Shown here: positions 33,870 to 41,273 of the stretch, in pieces
Layout: every line of letters begins with the position of its first letter
How positions within the stretch are numbered: the first letter of the stretch is position 1
DNA from: Arthrobacter sp. GMC3
Lineage (GTDB): Bacteria; Actinomycetota; Actinomycetes; Actinomycetales; Micrococcaceae
NCBI RefSeq assembly: GCF_002929305.1
Contig: NZ_PJIO01000003.1
Span: forward strand, 310,001 to 374,000
Direction: 5' to 3'
Length of the DNA stretch: 64,000 nucleotides
Position numbers and translations under genes: made by a program
Notes under the pieces: generated by a model
Told to the model about the DNA's origin: nothing
Database searches by the model: none
The model's input: only the letters and a program-made list of their open reading frames with translations

Positions 33870-35120
33870 TTAGCCGGCGCCGTTTCGCTTCCACCCACTG
33901 TTTGCCCGCTGGGCCAGACCCAAAAGTTCTAGCCGTCCAAGTCCGGCCAGCACCGACGCCACTCCTAATCCGGCTACCACGCTGAGCTTGTCCACGGTGG
34001 TGGCCGAACGCATCGGCAACGCGTCCAGGAGCAGCAGATCTTCTACCCCTAATCCGTCATGCAGTGCTGGGGCGCCTTCTGGTTCTGCAGCTAGGTTGGT
34101 GCCTGCAGCGCCCGCAAGCTCGGCAACATCGGCGGCGTCGGTGACGCACACAGCCGCCCCCTCCCGAAGCAAGCGGTGGCAACCCGCCGAATTCGCGGAG
34201 TAAACAGACCCGGGGACCGCCCCCACCGACCTGCTCAGCGTGTCCGCGTGGTGCGCAGTGTTCAGCGCCCCCGAACGCCACCGCGCCTCCACCACCACCG
34301 TCACCTCGCAAAGAGCGGCAATGAGCCTATTGCGCTGCAGGAACCTGTACCGGGTGGGGTTGGTACCCGGGGGCACCTCGGCAATGATGGCTCCCTTCTC
34401 TGTGATGGACCGTAACAGGTCCTCGTTGCCCGAGGGGTAGAACCTGTCTACTCCCCCGGCCATGACCGCCAAGGTAGGCGGTGAGGCCTCCACGGCCCTC
34501 GGTGGCCCTATCCGGCCACCACCTTGCACGGCGGCGCCCAAGGCCCCACGATGCGCCTGGGCATCTATTCCGTAGGCGCCGCCGCTAACCACCGTGAAGC
34601 CGCGCTGTACCAGCGACCCGGCCATCTCCACCGCCACATTGGCACCGTAGCTGGTGCTGTCCCTGGATCCCACCACCGCGATGCAGCGATTCTGTTCCGG
34701 AATGCGGGCCACCTGCCCGCGCACCCAGAGGGCTATAGGTTCGCCCAATTGCAGTTCGGCCAACGCCGCTGGCCAGTGCGGATCCTCCGGAATCAGCAGC
34801 CCACCACCCAGGCGCTCCACCACGTAAAGATCTCGCTCCGGTGCCAAGTCCCCGAGCCGGGGGCGCCAACGAGTCAAAGCCTCCGCCAGTCCCGGCCACC
34901 GCCCGGTTCCGGAAATGTTCAGCACCCCTGTCATCTCCTGTTCCAGAACAGCACTCGACTGGGCCCCGCTCCGAATAAAGGCCAGTGCGTCTTCGGGTCC
35001 CGCCACGGCAATCAAGGCCATTCCCGCCATGTCCGATGGCTCCATGAGCCTGGTCAGAGCCGCCCGGGCAACTCTGATACTCGCCTTGCCCTGGTAGCTT
35101 TCTGCAACTGTTCCGTTCAT
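33870..35120 (-). CDS. dprA: DNA processing protein DprA
   Basis: A 416-residue protein that binds single-stranded DNA and loads RecA in transformation. The Rossmann-like core contains IAVVGSRDSTSYGA, GFTVVSGGAYGIDAQAH, and the later EVPPGTNPTRYRFLQRNRLI with VVVEARWRSGA, all family hallmarks. Between IDAQAH and VMAGGVDRFYP about 20 extra residues (AVQGGGRIGPPRAVEA) are inserted. The C-terminal 60 residues form the usual winged helix. The start overlaps the comM stop, so the pair is translationally coupled. Confidence 0.93.
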   Translation of the reverse strand: MNGTVAESYQGKASIRVARAALTRLMEPSDMAGMALIAVAGPEDALAFIRSGAQSSAVLEQEMTGVLNISGTGRWPGLAEALTRWRPRLGDLAPERDLYVVERLGGGLLIPEDPHWPAALAELQLGEPIALWVRGQVARIPEQNRCIAVVGSRDSTSYGANVAVEMAGSLVQRGFTVVSGGAYGIDAQAHRGALGAAVQGGGRIGPPRAVEASPPTLAVMAGGVDRFYPSGNEDLLRSITEKGAIIAEVPPGTNPTRYRFLQRNRLIAALCEVTVVVEARWRSGALNTAHHADTLSRSVGAVPGSVYSANSAGCHRLLREGAAVCVTDAADVAELAGAAGTNLAAEPEGAPALHDGLGVEDLLLLDALPMRSATTVDKLSVVAGLGVASVLAGLGRLELLGLAQRANSGWKRNGAG

Positions 35121-36682
35121 AGTCCTTCTCCTCGTTGTCTAAGCGTCAGGGCCAGCCCGACGTCGTCAACCCCTGGTGTATCCCTGCCCTGGAGATCGGC
35201 CACTGTCCACGCAAGACGCAAGACGCGGTCGTAGCCGCGGGCGCTCAGCGTGCCCGCACCCATTGCCCGGTCCAGCAAATGAGTGTCCTTGCTGCCCAAT
35301 CGCAGGGGGCCACGCAAGATTCGGCCGGTCAGATCGGCATTGTGAACCAGGCCGAAGGGCCGCAACCGCTGCTGCTGGATGGCCCGCGCCATTTGGACCC
35401 GCACCGCTACCTGAGCCGAGGATTCGCGTTGTCCGGTGTCCGAGAATTGTGAAAGCTGCACCCGGTCGACCTGCAGCTGAATATCAACCCTGTCCAGCAG
35501 GGGCCCGGATAGCTTGCCGAAGTAGCGTCGGCGAGCCATGGCAGTGCATTCACAGGCGATGCCCTTTCCCGTGGCCTTGCCGCAGGGACAAGGATTCGCG
35601 GCCAGGACCAGTTGGAACCTGGCCGGGTAGGCGGCGGTTCCGGCGGCACGGTGCAGAACCAGTTCGCCGCTTTCCAGTGGCTGGCGCAGGGCATCGAGGA
35701 CGCGCTTGTCGAACTCCGGGGCCTCGTCAAGGAACAGCACGCCCCGGTGCGCACGGGATGCCGCTCCCGGCCTCGGAATGCCGCTGCCCCCACCAATGAT
35801 GGCGGCGGTGCTGGCCGAATGGTGCGGGCGCTCGTACGGAGGTCGCCGCACGAGGGCGGTGATCCCGGTTTGGCTGGTGTCCAGGGAGTGGATGGCCGTG
35901 ACCTCCAGGGCTTCGTCATCGCTGAGTTCCGGGAGCAACCCGGGCAGTCTCTCGGCCAGCATGGTTTTCCCCGAGCCGGGCGGGCCCACCATCATCAAGT
36001 GGTGACCCCCGGCTGCGGCAATCTCCAACGCCAGCCTGGCCTCACCCTGCCCTGCCACCTCAGACAAATCCGCGGGGGCTGCCCCGGGCGGTCCGGCCCC
36101 CGGGATCGAACGCGGCACTCCCCCGCCCTCGGCGCCGGGTGCGTTCGGAGCGGAGAGCACCAGATGTTCCGGATTGGCGTCAAAGTCTGCTGCAACCTGG
36201 GCCAGTGATTCGTAGCCGCGTACTTTGGCGCCGGCAACCAGCTCCGCCTCAGCCAGATTTGCCTGCGCCACGACAAACTCCTGACACCCGGCAGCGAGGG
36301 CGGCCAGCACCGCCGGTAAGACACCCCGGACTGGGCGTAGCCGCCCGTCCAAGCCCAGCTCGGCCAGAAACACCGTGCCGCCGGTGCGGCGCACATCGCC
36401 AGCGGCATTCAGCGCGGCCATGACGATCGCCAGGTCAAAGCCCGAGCCCTTTTTTGGCAGCGATGCGGGCACCAGGTTGACGGTGATCTTGCGTCGACTC
36501 AAGGGGATCCCCGAATTTTGCGCGGCGGACCTGATCCGTTCCCGGGCCTCGCTCAAGGCAGCGTCGGGAAGTCCGAGCAGGACAAAGGCCGGAAGTGTCT
36601 GGCCGATGTCCGCCTCGACCTCGATCACGTGGCCATTGAGTCCCACCAGGGCCACCGCCAGCGCCCTCCCCATCCCCATCAA
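35117..36682 (-). CDS. comM: Mg-chelatase-like ATPase ComM (YifB)
   Basis: A 521-residue AAA+ protein of the ComM/YifB group, a hexameric helicase that promotes branch migration in natural transformation. The N-terminal lon-like domain (residues 1-170: GLPDAALSEARERIRSA; SRRKITVNLVPASLPKKGSG) precedes Walker A GPPGSGKT (233-240), Walker B VLFLDEAPEFDKRVL, and a cysteine motif (ANPCPCGKATGKGIACEC), followed by the C-terminal Mg-chelatase region (RYFGKLSGPLLDRVDIQLQV). It overlaps yraN by four bases and dprA by four. Together these genes suggest transformation capacity; the uptake machinery itself is not in this window. Confidence 0.95.
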   Translation of the reverse strand: MMGMGRALAVALVGLNGHVIEVEADIGQTLPAFVLLGLPDAALSEARERIRSAAQNSGIPLSRRKITVNLVPASLPKKGSGFDLAIVMAALNAAGDVRRTGGTVFLAELGLDGRLRPVRGVLPAVLAALAAGCQEFVVAQANLAEAELVAGAKVRGYESLAQVAADFDANPEHLVLSAPNAPGAEGGGVPRSIPGAGPPGAAPADLSEVAGQGEARLALEIAAAGGHHLMMVGPPGSGKTMLAERLPGLLPELSDDEALEVTAIHSLDTSQTGITALVRRPPYERPHHSASTAAIIGGGSGIPRPGAASRAHRGVLFLDEAPEFDKRVLDALRQPLESGELVLHRAAGTAAYPARFQLVLAANPCPCGKATGKGIACECTAMARRRYFGKLSGPLLDRVDIQLQVDRVQLSQFSDTGQRESSAQVAVRVQMARAIQQQRLRPFGLVHNADLTGRILRGPLRLGSKDTHLLDRAMGAGTLSARGYDRVLRLAWTVADLQGRDTPGVDDVGLALTLRQRGEGL

Positions 36683-37035
36683 GCCACGCCCTTGAGGTGG
36701 TCGATGCTTGGCGCCGAATGCCCGTCCATGATGACGCCGACGGCGTCAACCCGCAACGCACCCATCACGTGCCGGTGTTCGCGTGCCCACAGAACCGCCA
36801 GCGTGCGCAGCCGCTGCAGCTTCGCAGCGGTCACCGCCTCCAGCGGGTCTCCGTAGCGCCGCGACCGCCGAGTCTTGACTTCCACAATCACCAGGGAGGC
36901 TCCGTCAAGAGCCACCAGGTCAATTTCGCCCGCCGAACATCGCCAATTGCTGTCGATGACCCGCATGCCGTGATCTTCCAGGTAGTCCGCCGCCACTCTT
37001 TCACCGCTTTGTCCCAGCGCATCTTTCGCCTTCAT
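36679..37035 (-). CDS. yraN: UPF0102 protein YraN
   Basis: A 118-residue endonuclease-fold protein. The family motif is complete: GERVAADYLEDHGMRVIDSN, then EIDLVALDGASLVIVEVKTR, containing the E-x(n)-D-EVK core of PD-(D/E)xK nucleases. Its role is not settled; linkage to comM and dprA suggests DNA processing. The gene has a good AGGAGG site (TCCTCC on + strand) and begins a transcript downstream of the terminator at 37155-37200. Confidence 0.9.
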   Translation of the reverse strand: MKAKDALGQSGERVAADYLEDHGMRVIDSNWRCSAGEIDLVALDGASLVIVEVKTRRSRRYGDPLEAVTAAKLQRLRTLAVLWAREHRHVMGALRVDAVGVIMDGHSAPSIDHLKGVA

Positions 37036-37154
37036 CGCAACCTCCTCCTCCAGCGTGGCGAACTTTGCCGGGCGGCGGCAGTACCCGGGCCCAGATTGTG
37101 GATTGCCTGGTGCCCTGTACTGGCTGTGGAGGGGCGTTAGAGACTTTTGGGCAC

Positions 37155-37200
37155 AAAAAAGGAGGACGACAGCGGAACATTAGTTCCGCCGTCGTCCTCC
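37155..37200 (-). terminator. Terminator after the DUF2469 gene
   Basis: GGAGGACGAC pairs with GTCGTCCTCC, with an inner GCGGAAC/GTTCCGC stem and one A-C mismatch, loop ATTA. Read on the - strand the stem is followed by TTTTTTGTGCC. It ends the rnhB-DUF2469 transcript, so yraN needs its own promoter between 37036 and 37155. Confidence 0.9.
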
Positions 37201-37217
37201 CGACAGGTGGTAGGTGA

Positions 37218-37550
37218 CTAACCCAGTGAACCCAATTCGCCATCCTTGGGGATCTGCAGGTCATCGGATTTAATCAGCTCTTCAACGTTGACGTCCTTGA
37301 AGGTGATCACCCGGACGTTTTTAACGAAGCGGGCGGTACGGTAAACGTCCCACACCCACGCGTCTTGGAGTGTCAGGTCAAAGTAGACCTCCCCATCAGC
37401 TGAACGGGCCTGCAAGTCCACGTGGTTGGCGAGATAGAAACGGCGTTCTGTCTCCACCACGTAGCTAAAGAGATTCACCACATCGCGGTATTCGCGGTAG
37501 AGCTGAAGCTCCATGTCGGTCTCGTAGTTCTCTAAGTCCTCAGCGCTCAT
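37218..37550 (-). CDS. DUF2469 family protein
   Basis: A 110-residue acidic protein highly conserved in actinobacteria between rnhB and yraN. I chose the start MSAEDLENYETDMELQ at 37550, the usual N-terminus in the family, over the upstream ATG of the 139-residue frame. Conserved block: QLYREYRDVVNLFSYVVETE, then VDLQARSADGEVYFDLTL and DAWVWDVYRTARFVKNVRVI. It has no enzyme motif or membrane part; function is unknown. The gene immediately precedes a strong terminator, and 71 bases separate it from rnhB. Confidence 0.87.
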   Translation of the reverse strand: MSAEDLENYETDMELQLYREYRDVVNLFSYVVETERRFYLANHVDLQARSADGEVYFDLTLQDAWVWDVYRTARFVKNVRVITFKDVNVEELIKSDDLQIPKDGELGSLG

Positions 37551-37621
37551 GCTTCCATCATCCATCACCGGATGCCTTGTTACCCAACGTGGCCATGGGT
37601 AGGCGGGAAACTTGCCGAAAA

Positions 37622-38299
37622 CTAGACCAGGCGCCACGTCTTTCGGTGGAAATCGGTGGCCCCGTGGGCGGCGATGGCCGCACGATGGGAGGCCGTGGCA
37701 TAGCCTTTGTTGCCCTCCCAGCCGAACTGCGGGAAGTCCAGGGCCAAAGCGGCCATGATGGAATCGCGTTCCACCTTGGCCAACACGCTGGCAGCGGCCA
37801 CCGAGAGGCAGGTCATATCGGCCTTAATTCGGGTTTGGATCCGCCACGGGTCCGCGGCAGCCAGCTCGGTGCCGCCGTCACCAAAAAAGCCAAGATCGGG
37901 CTGCACCGGAACCGACAGCCAGTCCTGGTTCCCGTCCAAAATAACAAAGTCGGGAGTCAGTTCTGCCGCCACGGCGGCCAGGGCGCGCGTCCCGGCCAGG
38001 CGCAGGGCCGACACTAGGCCCACAGCGTCGATTTCGGCCGAGGAAGCATGTCCCACGGCATGGGCGACAGCCCAGTCCTGGATGGCTGGTACCAACGCCT
38101 GGCGCACGGGTTCGCGCAGCAACTTGCTGTCCTTGACCCCTGGCAGTTCGGCGGCAGTAGCGGCGTTGATGACCACCACACCCACGCTGACTGGCCCTGC
38201 CAAGGCGCCGCGACCGACTTCATCGCAACCGGCCACCAGAGTGTATCCCTGTGCGGCGAGTTCGCGTTCCCACTCCAAGGTGGGAGGCGCCGCGGCCAC
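37622..38299 (-). CDS. rnhB: Ribonuclease HII
   Basis: A 225-residue enzyme that cuts RNA in RNA-DNA hybrids and at single ribonucleotides. The active-site motif is GCDEVGRGALAGPVSVG (D and E of the DEDD set), with further acidic residues in VILDGNQDWLSV and in ADMTCLSVAAASVLAKVERD. The start ATG is embedded in the end of lepB (bases 38297-38299), indicating coupling. Length and neighbours (lepB, rplS) match the standard actinobacterial cluster. Confidence 0.95.
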   Translation of the reverse strand: MAAAPPTLEWERELAAQGYTLVAGCDEVGRGALAGPVSVGVVVINAATAAELPGVKDSKLLREPVRQALVPAIQDWAVAHAVGHASSAEIDAVGLVSALRLAGTRALAAVAAELTPDFVILDGNQDWLSVPVQPDLGFFGDGGTELAAADPWRIQTRIKADMTCLSVAAASVLAKVERDSIMAALALDFPQFGWEGNKGYATASHRAAIAAHGATDFHRKTWRLV

Positions 38300-39201
38300 T
38301 ACTTTGCCGCCGGCACGGCCGACGGCGAACCCTGGCTGGTGCTTTGCGGTGCCGGAACGTCATTGAAAACGTCGGGGTAGTTGCCAAGAATGCCAAAGTG
38401 GCTCAGGGGCCAGGCTATGACCACTGCCCTGCCCTCAACGTCGGCGATGGGGACAAATCCGGTCCCGTTCTCCGCTTGATGTGCGCGGGAGTCCTCGGAG
38501 TTGTTCCGGTGATCCCCCATGACCCACATGTGGCCCTCGGGGACGGTGACCTCAAAGGTAGTGTCCGACGGCGCCGCCCCGGGAAACAGGTACGGTTCGG
38601 TAATGGGCTCGCCATTAACGCTCAGCTTGCCTTCTGAGGTGCAGCATTTGACCTTGTCACCGGGCAAACCGATAACCCTCTTGACCAGGTGCTGCTCCGA
38701 GGAATCCGGGGCGAGACCGATGAACGTGGCCACGTCACCAACCCAGCTGAAGGGGCCCTCAACCGCTGGTTTCTGGGTCAGCCAGCCCTGGGTGTCCTTG
38801 AAGACCACCACGTCTCCGCGTTTGAGTGCGAACGGCTCGGGAACCAACAAGTTCACGAAGATCCGGTCGTTGATTTGAAGGGTGTTCTCCATGGATCCGG
38901 ACGGGATGTAGAAGGCCCGGAACAGAAACGTCTTGATGAGGAAGGAAAGCACCAGGGCAATGACCAAAATGGTGACAATTTCCTTGCCCCACGCCCAGGC
39001 GCCGTTGCTGATGCGCTCCACGGCAGTTGTCTCGTGACCAGGCTCGGGGCCTTCCTCACTGTGCCTCGGCTCGCGGAAATGGCGGGGGCGGTGATCCTGC
39101 GGAACCTTGGCCGCTGGCGGTTGCGGACCCGGTACGTTGGGAACATGACCGCCGTCGTCGGGTTCGGCTGTACCGGAGTCCCCAGGCACGTTCTGCTGCA
39201 T
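38299..39201 (-). CDS. lepB: Signal peptidase I (paralogue 1, complete catalytic dyad)
   Basis: A 300-residue membrane serine protease that removes signal peptides. Residues 1-70 are a long charged, Pro-rich cytoplasmic tail; a single TM helix lies at about 74-95 (IVTILVIALVLSFLIKTFLF). Serine S103 in YIPSGSMENTL is the nucleophile, and K127 in ALKRGDVVVFK the general base; VKRVIGLPGDKVK and MGDHRNNSEDSR complete boxes D and E. It follows a second lepB copy and precedes rnhB with an overlapping start. Confidence 0.95.
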   Translation of the reverse strand: MQQNVPGDSGTAEPDDGGHVPNVPGPQPPAAKVPQDHRPRHFREPRHSEEGPEPGHETTAVERISNGAWAWGKEIVTILVIALVLSFLIKTFLFRAFYIPSGSMENTLQINDRIFVNLLVPEPFALKRGDVVVFKDTQGWLTQKPAVEGPFSWVGDVATFIGLAPDSSEQHLVKRVIGLPGDKVKCCTSEGKLSVNGEPITEPYLFPGAAPSDTTFEVTVPEGHMWVMGDHRNNSEDSRAHQAENGTGFVPIADVEGRAVVIAWPLSHFGILGNYPDVFNDVPAPQSTSQGSPSAVPAAK

Positions 39202-39267
39202 AAAAGCGCTTCTTTCACATCAAAAAAGTAATATTCCATTGCCCGCCCGAAAACGGGACAGCCGAAC

Positions 39268-39927
39268 TTAAGGGGCGCGAACGGCGTCGCGCTCTAAAAC
39301 ATGGATCCGACCCAACGGCCACACGGTGGCCCACGGGCGGCCAATGACTTTGCTGGTGGAAATCAGGCCCCCGCCGGGCATGCCCAGCAACGAGCGTGAA
39401 TCCAAGGACACATCACGATGGTCGCCCATAAGCCACAATTTACCCTGTGGAACTGTGACCTCGAACTTCAACGCGCTGGGCGCGTCCCCGGGATACAGGT
39501 AGCTTTCGGTGATAGGAACACCGTTGACCTCCAAAAGCCCGGCCTCGGAGCAGCATTTAACGGTATCGCCCGCCACGCCCAGCACACGCTTGACGTAGAT
39601 GTTGTTGTTGGGGACCATGCCCAGCCACTGTCCGGTGCCAATGGCGGCGTCCATGAGTTCGCCGTGGCCGCTATCCAGGGGCGTGAAAGATCCCCTGCCG
39701 TCAAAGACCACCACGTCACCGCGTTGAATGGGAGCCGTGGCGAAATCCGTGCGGGAGACCAGAACCCGGTCGCCTGTGAGCAGTAAAGGTTCCATGGATT
39801 CGGACGGGATGTAGTAGACATCCACCCACACATTGCGAACCACTGCGGTGAAAAGGAAGACCGTCACCACGGCCAGAACAACAAAACGCCAGCCCAGTTT
39901 CCTGGACCGGCGTTTCACTTGATTCAA
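39268..39927 (-). CDS. lepB: Signal peptidase I (paralogue 2, Gln at the catalytic lysine position)
   Basis: A 219-residue paralogue with a single N-terminal TM helix (about residues 14-31) and the standard boxes: S44 in YIPSESMEPLL, YVKRVLGVAGDTVK, and WLMGDHRDVSLDSRSL. At the site of the catalytic lysine the sequence is PIQRGDVVVF, with Q68 where paralogue 1 has K in LKRGDVVVF (codon CAA). Either another residue supplies the base, or this copy has altered or no peptidase activity. It sits between rplS and paralogue 1. Confidence 0.9.
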   Translation of the reverse strand: MNQVKRRSRKLGWRFVVLAVVTVFLFTAVVRNVWVDVYYIPSESMEPLLLTGDRVLVSRTDFATAPIQRGDVVVFDGRGSFTPLDSGHGELMDAAIGTGQWLGMVPNNNIYVKRVLGVAGDTVKCCSEAGLLEVNGVPITESYLYPGDAPSALKFEVTVPQGKLWLMGDHRDVSLDSRSLLGMPGGGLISTSKVIGRPWATVWPLGRIHVLERDAVRAP

Positions 39928-39939
39928 AGTGCGAAGACC

Positions 39940-40299
39940 TTACTTGACAGGAAGGTTGTCGCGCTTTTCCTTGATCTTGGCAGCCTTGCCGCGCAGGTTA
40001 CGCATGTAGTACAGCTTGGCGCGACGAACGTCACCCTTGGTAACGACCTCGATCTTGTCCAGAACCGGGGAGTGTACCGGGAAGGTACGCTCTACGCCGA
40101 CGCCGAAGGAGACCTTGCGAACCGTGAAGGTTTCGCGGATGCCGTCGCCCTGGCGGCCAAGGACAAAGCCCTTGAATACCTGGACACGTGAACGGGTACC
40201 TTCAATGATGTTCACGTGAACGTTGAGGGTATCGCCGGCACGGAAGGCGGGGATGTCGCTGCGCAGGCTGGCTGCGTCAACAGAATCGAGAAGATGCAT
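39940..40299 (-). CDS. rplS: Ribosomal protein L19
   Basis: A 119-residue ribosomal protein at the 30S-50S interface. The start ATG 40299 ([19 protein letters not shown]) is chosen over a frame 8 residues longer: it has GGAG 8 bases upstream and matches the family length. Hallmarks include [20 protein letters not shown], the middle [20 protein letters not shown] and the basic end [20 protein letters not shown]. It heads the lepB-rnhB cluster, with a probable promoter at 40481-40509 and a leader of about 175 bases. Confidence 0.97.
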   Translation of the reverse strand: MHLLDSVDAASLRSDIPAFRAGDTLNVHVNIIEGTRSRVQVFKGFVLGRQGDGIRETFTVRKVSFGVGVERTFPVHSPVLDKIEVVTKGDVRRAKLYYMRNLRGKAAKIKEKRDNLPVK

Positions 40300-40470
40300 T
40301 TTCTCACTCCAGGTAAACGCCACAGGTCATTTACTTTGTGTCACGATTTTCATGGACGGCACGCTGGCCAGTCATGGAAATCGAAAGTTTTAAGACCGGC
40401 TTGCCTAGGATGGTTTGCCGGTGTGCCGCTCTGTTGACTAACGCTCCCCCTGCGGCAGGAACGCGCCCAG

Positions 40471-40509
40471 TAGACACATCTGTCTATTTTGCCACAGCTT
40501 GCGGTGCAA
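40471..40509 (-). promoter_or_regulatory. Probable rplS promoter overlapping a TAGACA-N4-TGTCTA palindrome
   Basis: On the - strand TTGCAC (40504-40509) and TAGACA (40481-40486) are 17 bases apart, a good sigma70-like spacing. TAGACA-GATG-TGTCTA (40471-40486) is a 12-base perfect inverted repeat covering the -10 and start point. The motif resembles TetR-family operators, but binding is not established. Confidence 0.45.
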
Positions 40510-40595
40510 CAACTAATTTAGCCAGCCGAATATGGCTGCCAGGGTCCCTCGCCTTGTATGAACTCTTGGCGATGAGCACGACGCCGGGGCCGGGG

Positions 40596-41273
40596 TCAGA
40601 GCCGCAGCGCCGCCTCAAGTCCGTCCAGGTAGGTGGAGACGACGTCAAGGACCTTCGCCTCCGGGGCACGATCAACGGTGAAAAGTGCCGCCATTGCCAC
40701 GCCCACAAGCGCACCGGATAGCGTTCTGAGCGCAGGGTCGCCAAGGGGTCTCCCGGTCCTGGCTGCTGCCATTGCGGCTACCTGGTCAAAGGCGCCAAGC
40801 ATCTGTTCCAGGGCGGCGGCGCGCAGCTCGGGAAGCGTCCAGAACAGTTGCACCCGCTCACGCACGTCTTCCATGTCGCCGCTGGAGATTTGGCTGGCCA
40901 CATATCGGAGCGCTCCGCTAATGGCCTGCGCGGTGGTGAGCCCCGGGGGTTGTGCGGCGAAGGCGGCGTCCAGCAGCGGATCCAGTTCGTCCGAAAGCAC
41001 TAAATCTGCCTTGCTGGGAAAGTGGCGGTATAGGGTGCTCTCGGAGACGAGTGATGCGGCAGCAACCTGCCCCATAGTGGTTCCGTCGTAGCCCTGAATA
41101 CGGAACAGTTGCAATGCCTGGGTCTGGATCTCACGGCGAAGCTTGGCCCGCCTGCGTTCGCGCAGTCCCCCTTCAGGCGGGTGGCCCCCTTCAGGCGGGT
41201 GGCCCCCTTCAGGCGGGTGGGCTGCATTTTTTTGGCTGTCCCGTTTATGAGTCGGATCCGACAAGGCGTGCAC
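40596..41273 (-). CDS. TetR-family transcriptional regulator
   Basis: A 225-residue regulator that overlaps the end of the MFS exporter gene and is transcribed with it. The TetR DNA-binding domain (residues about 37-85) reads LRREIQTQALQLFRIQGYDG and TTMGQVAAASLVSESTLYRH, the standard pattern. Residues 19-36 are three copies of HPPEGG, encoded by an 18-bp direct repeat. The C-terminal 120 residues form the variable ligand-binding domain. As a repressor in one transcript with an exporter it likely controls its own operon, with a ligand that is a substrate of the pump. Start GTG 41273 is uncertain because of the repeat. Confidence 0.88.
   Translation of the reverse strand: MHALSDPTHKRDSQKNAAHPPEGGHPPEGGHPPEGGLRERRRAKLRREIQTQALQLFRIQGYDGTTMGQVAAASLVSESTLYRHFPSKADLVLSDELDPLLDAAFAAQPPGLTTAQAISGALRYVASQISSGDMEDVRERVQLFWTLPELRAAALEQMLGAFDQVAAMAAARTGRPLGDPALRTLSGALVGVAMAALFTVDRAPEAKVLDVVSTYLDGLEAALRL
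41167..41220. repeat. Three exact 18-bp direct repeats in the TetR gene
   Basis: The unit CCCCCTTCAGGCGGGTGG occurs three times without gap (41167-41184, 41185-41202, 41203-41220). On the - strand each copy encodes HPPEGG in the N-terminal arm of the regulator. Unit gain or loss keeps the frame. Confidence 0.9.
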
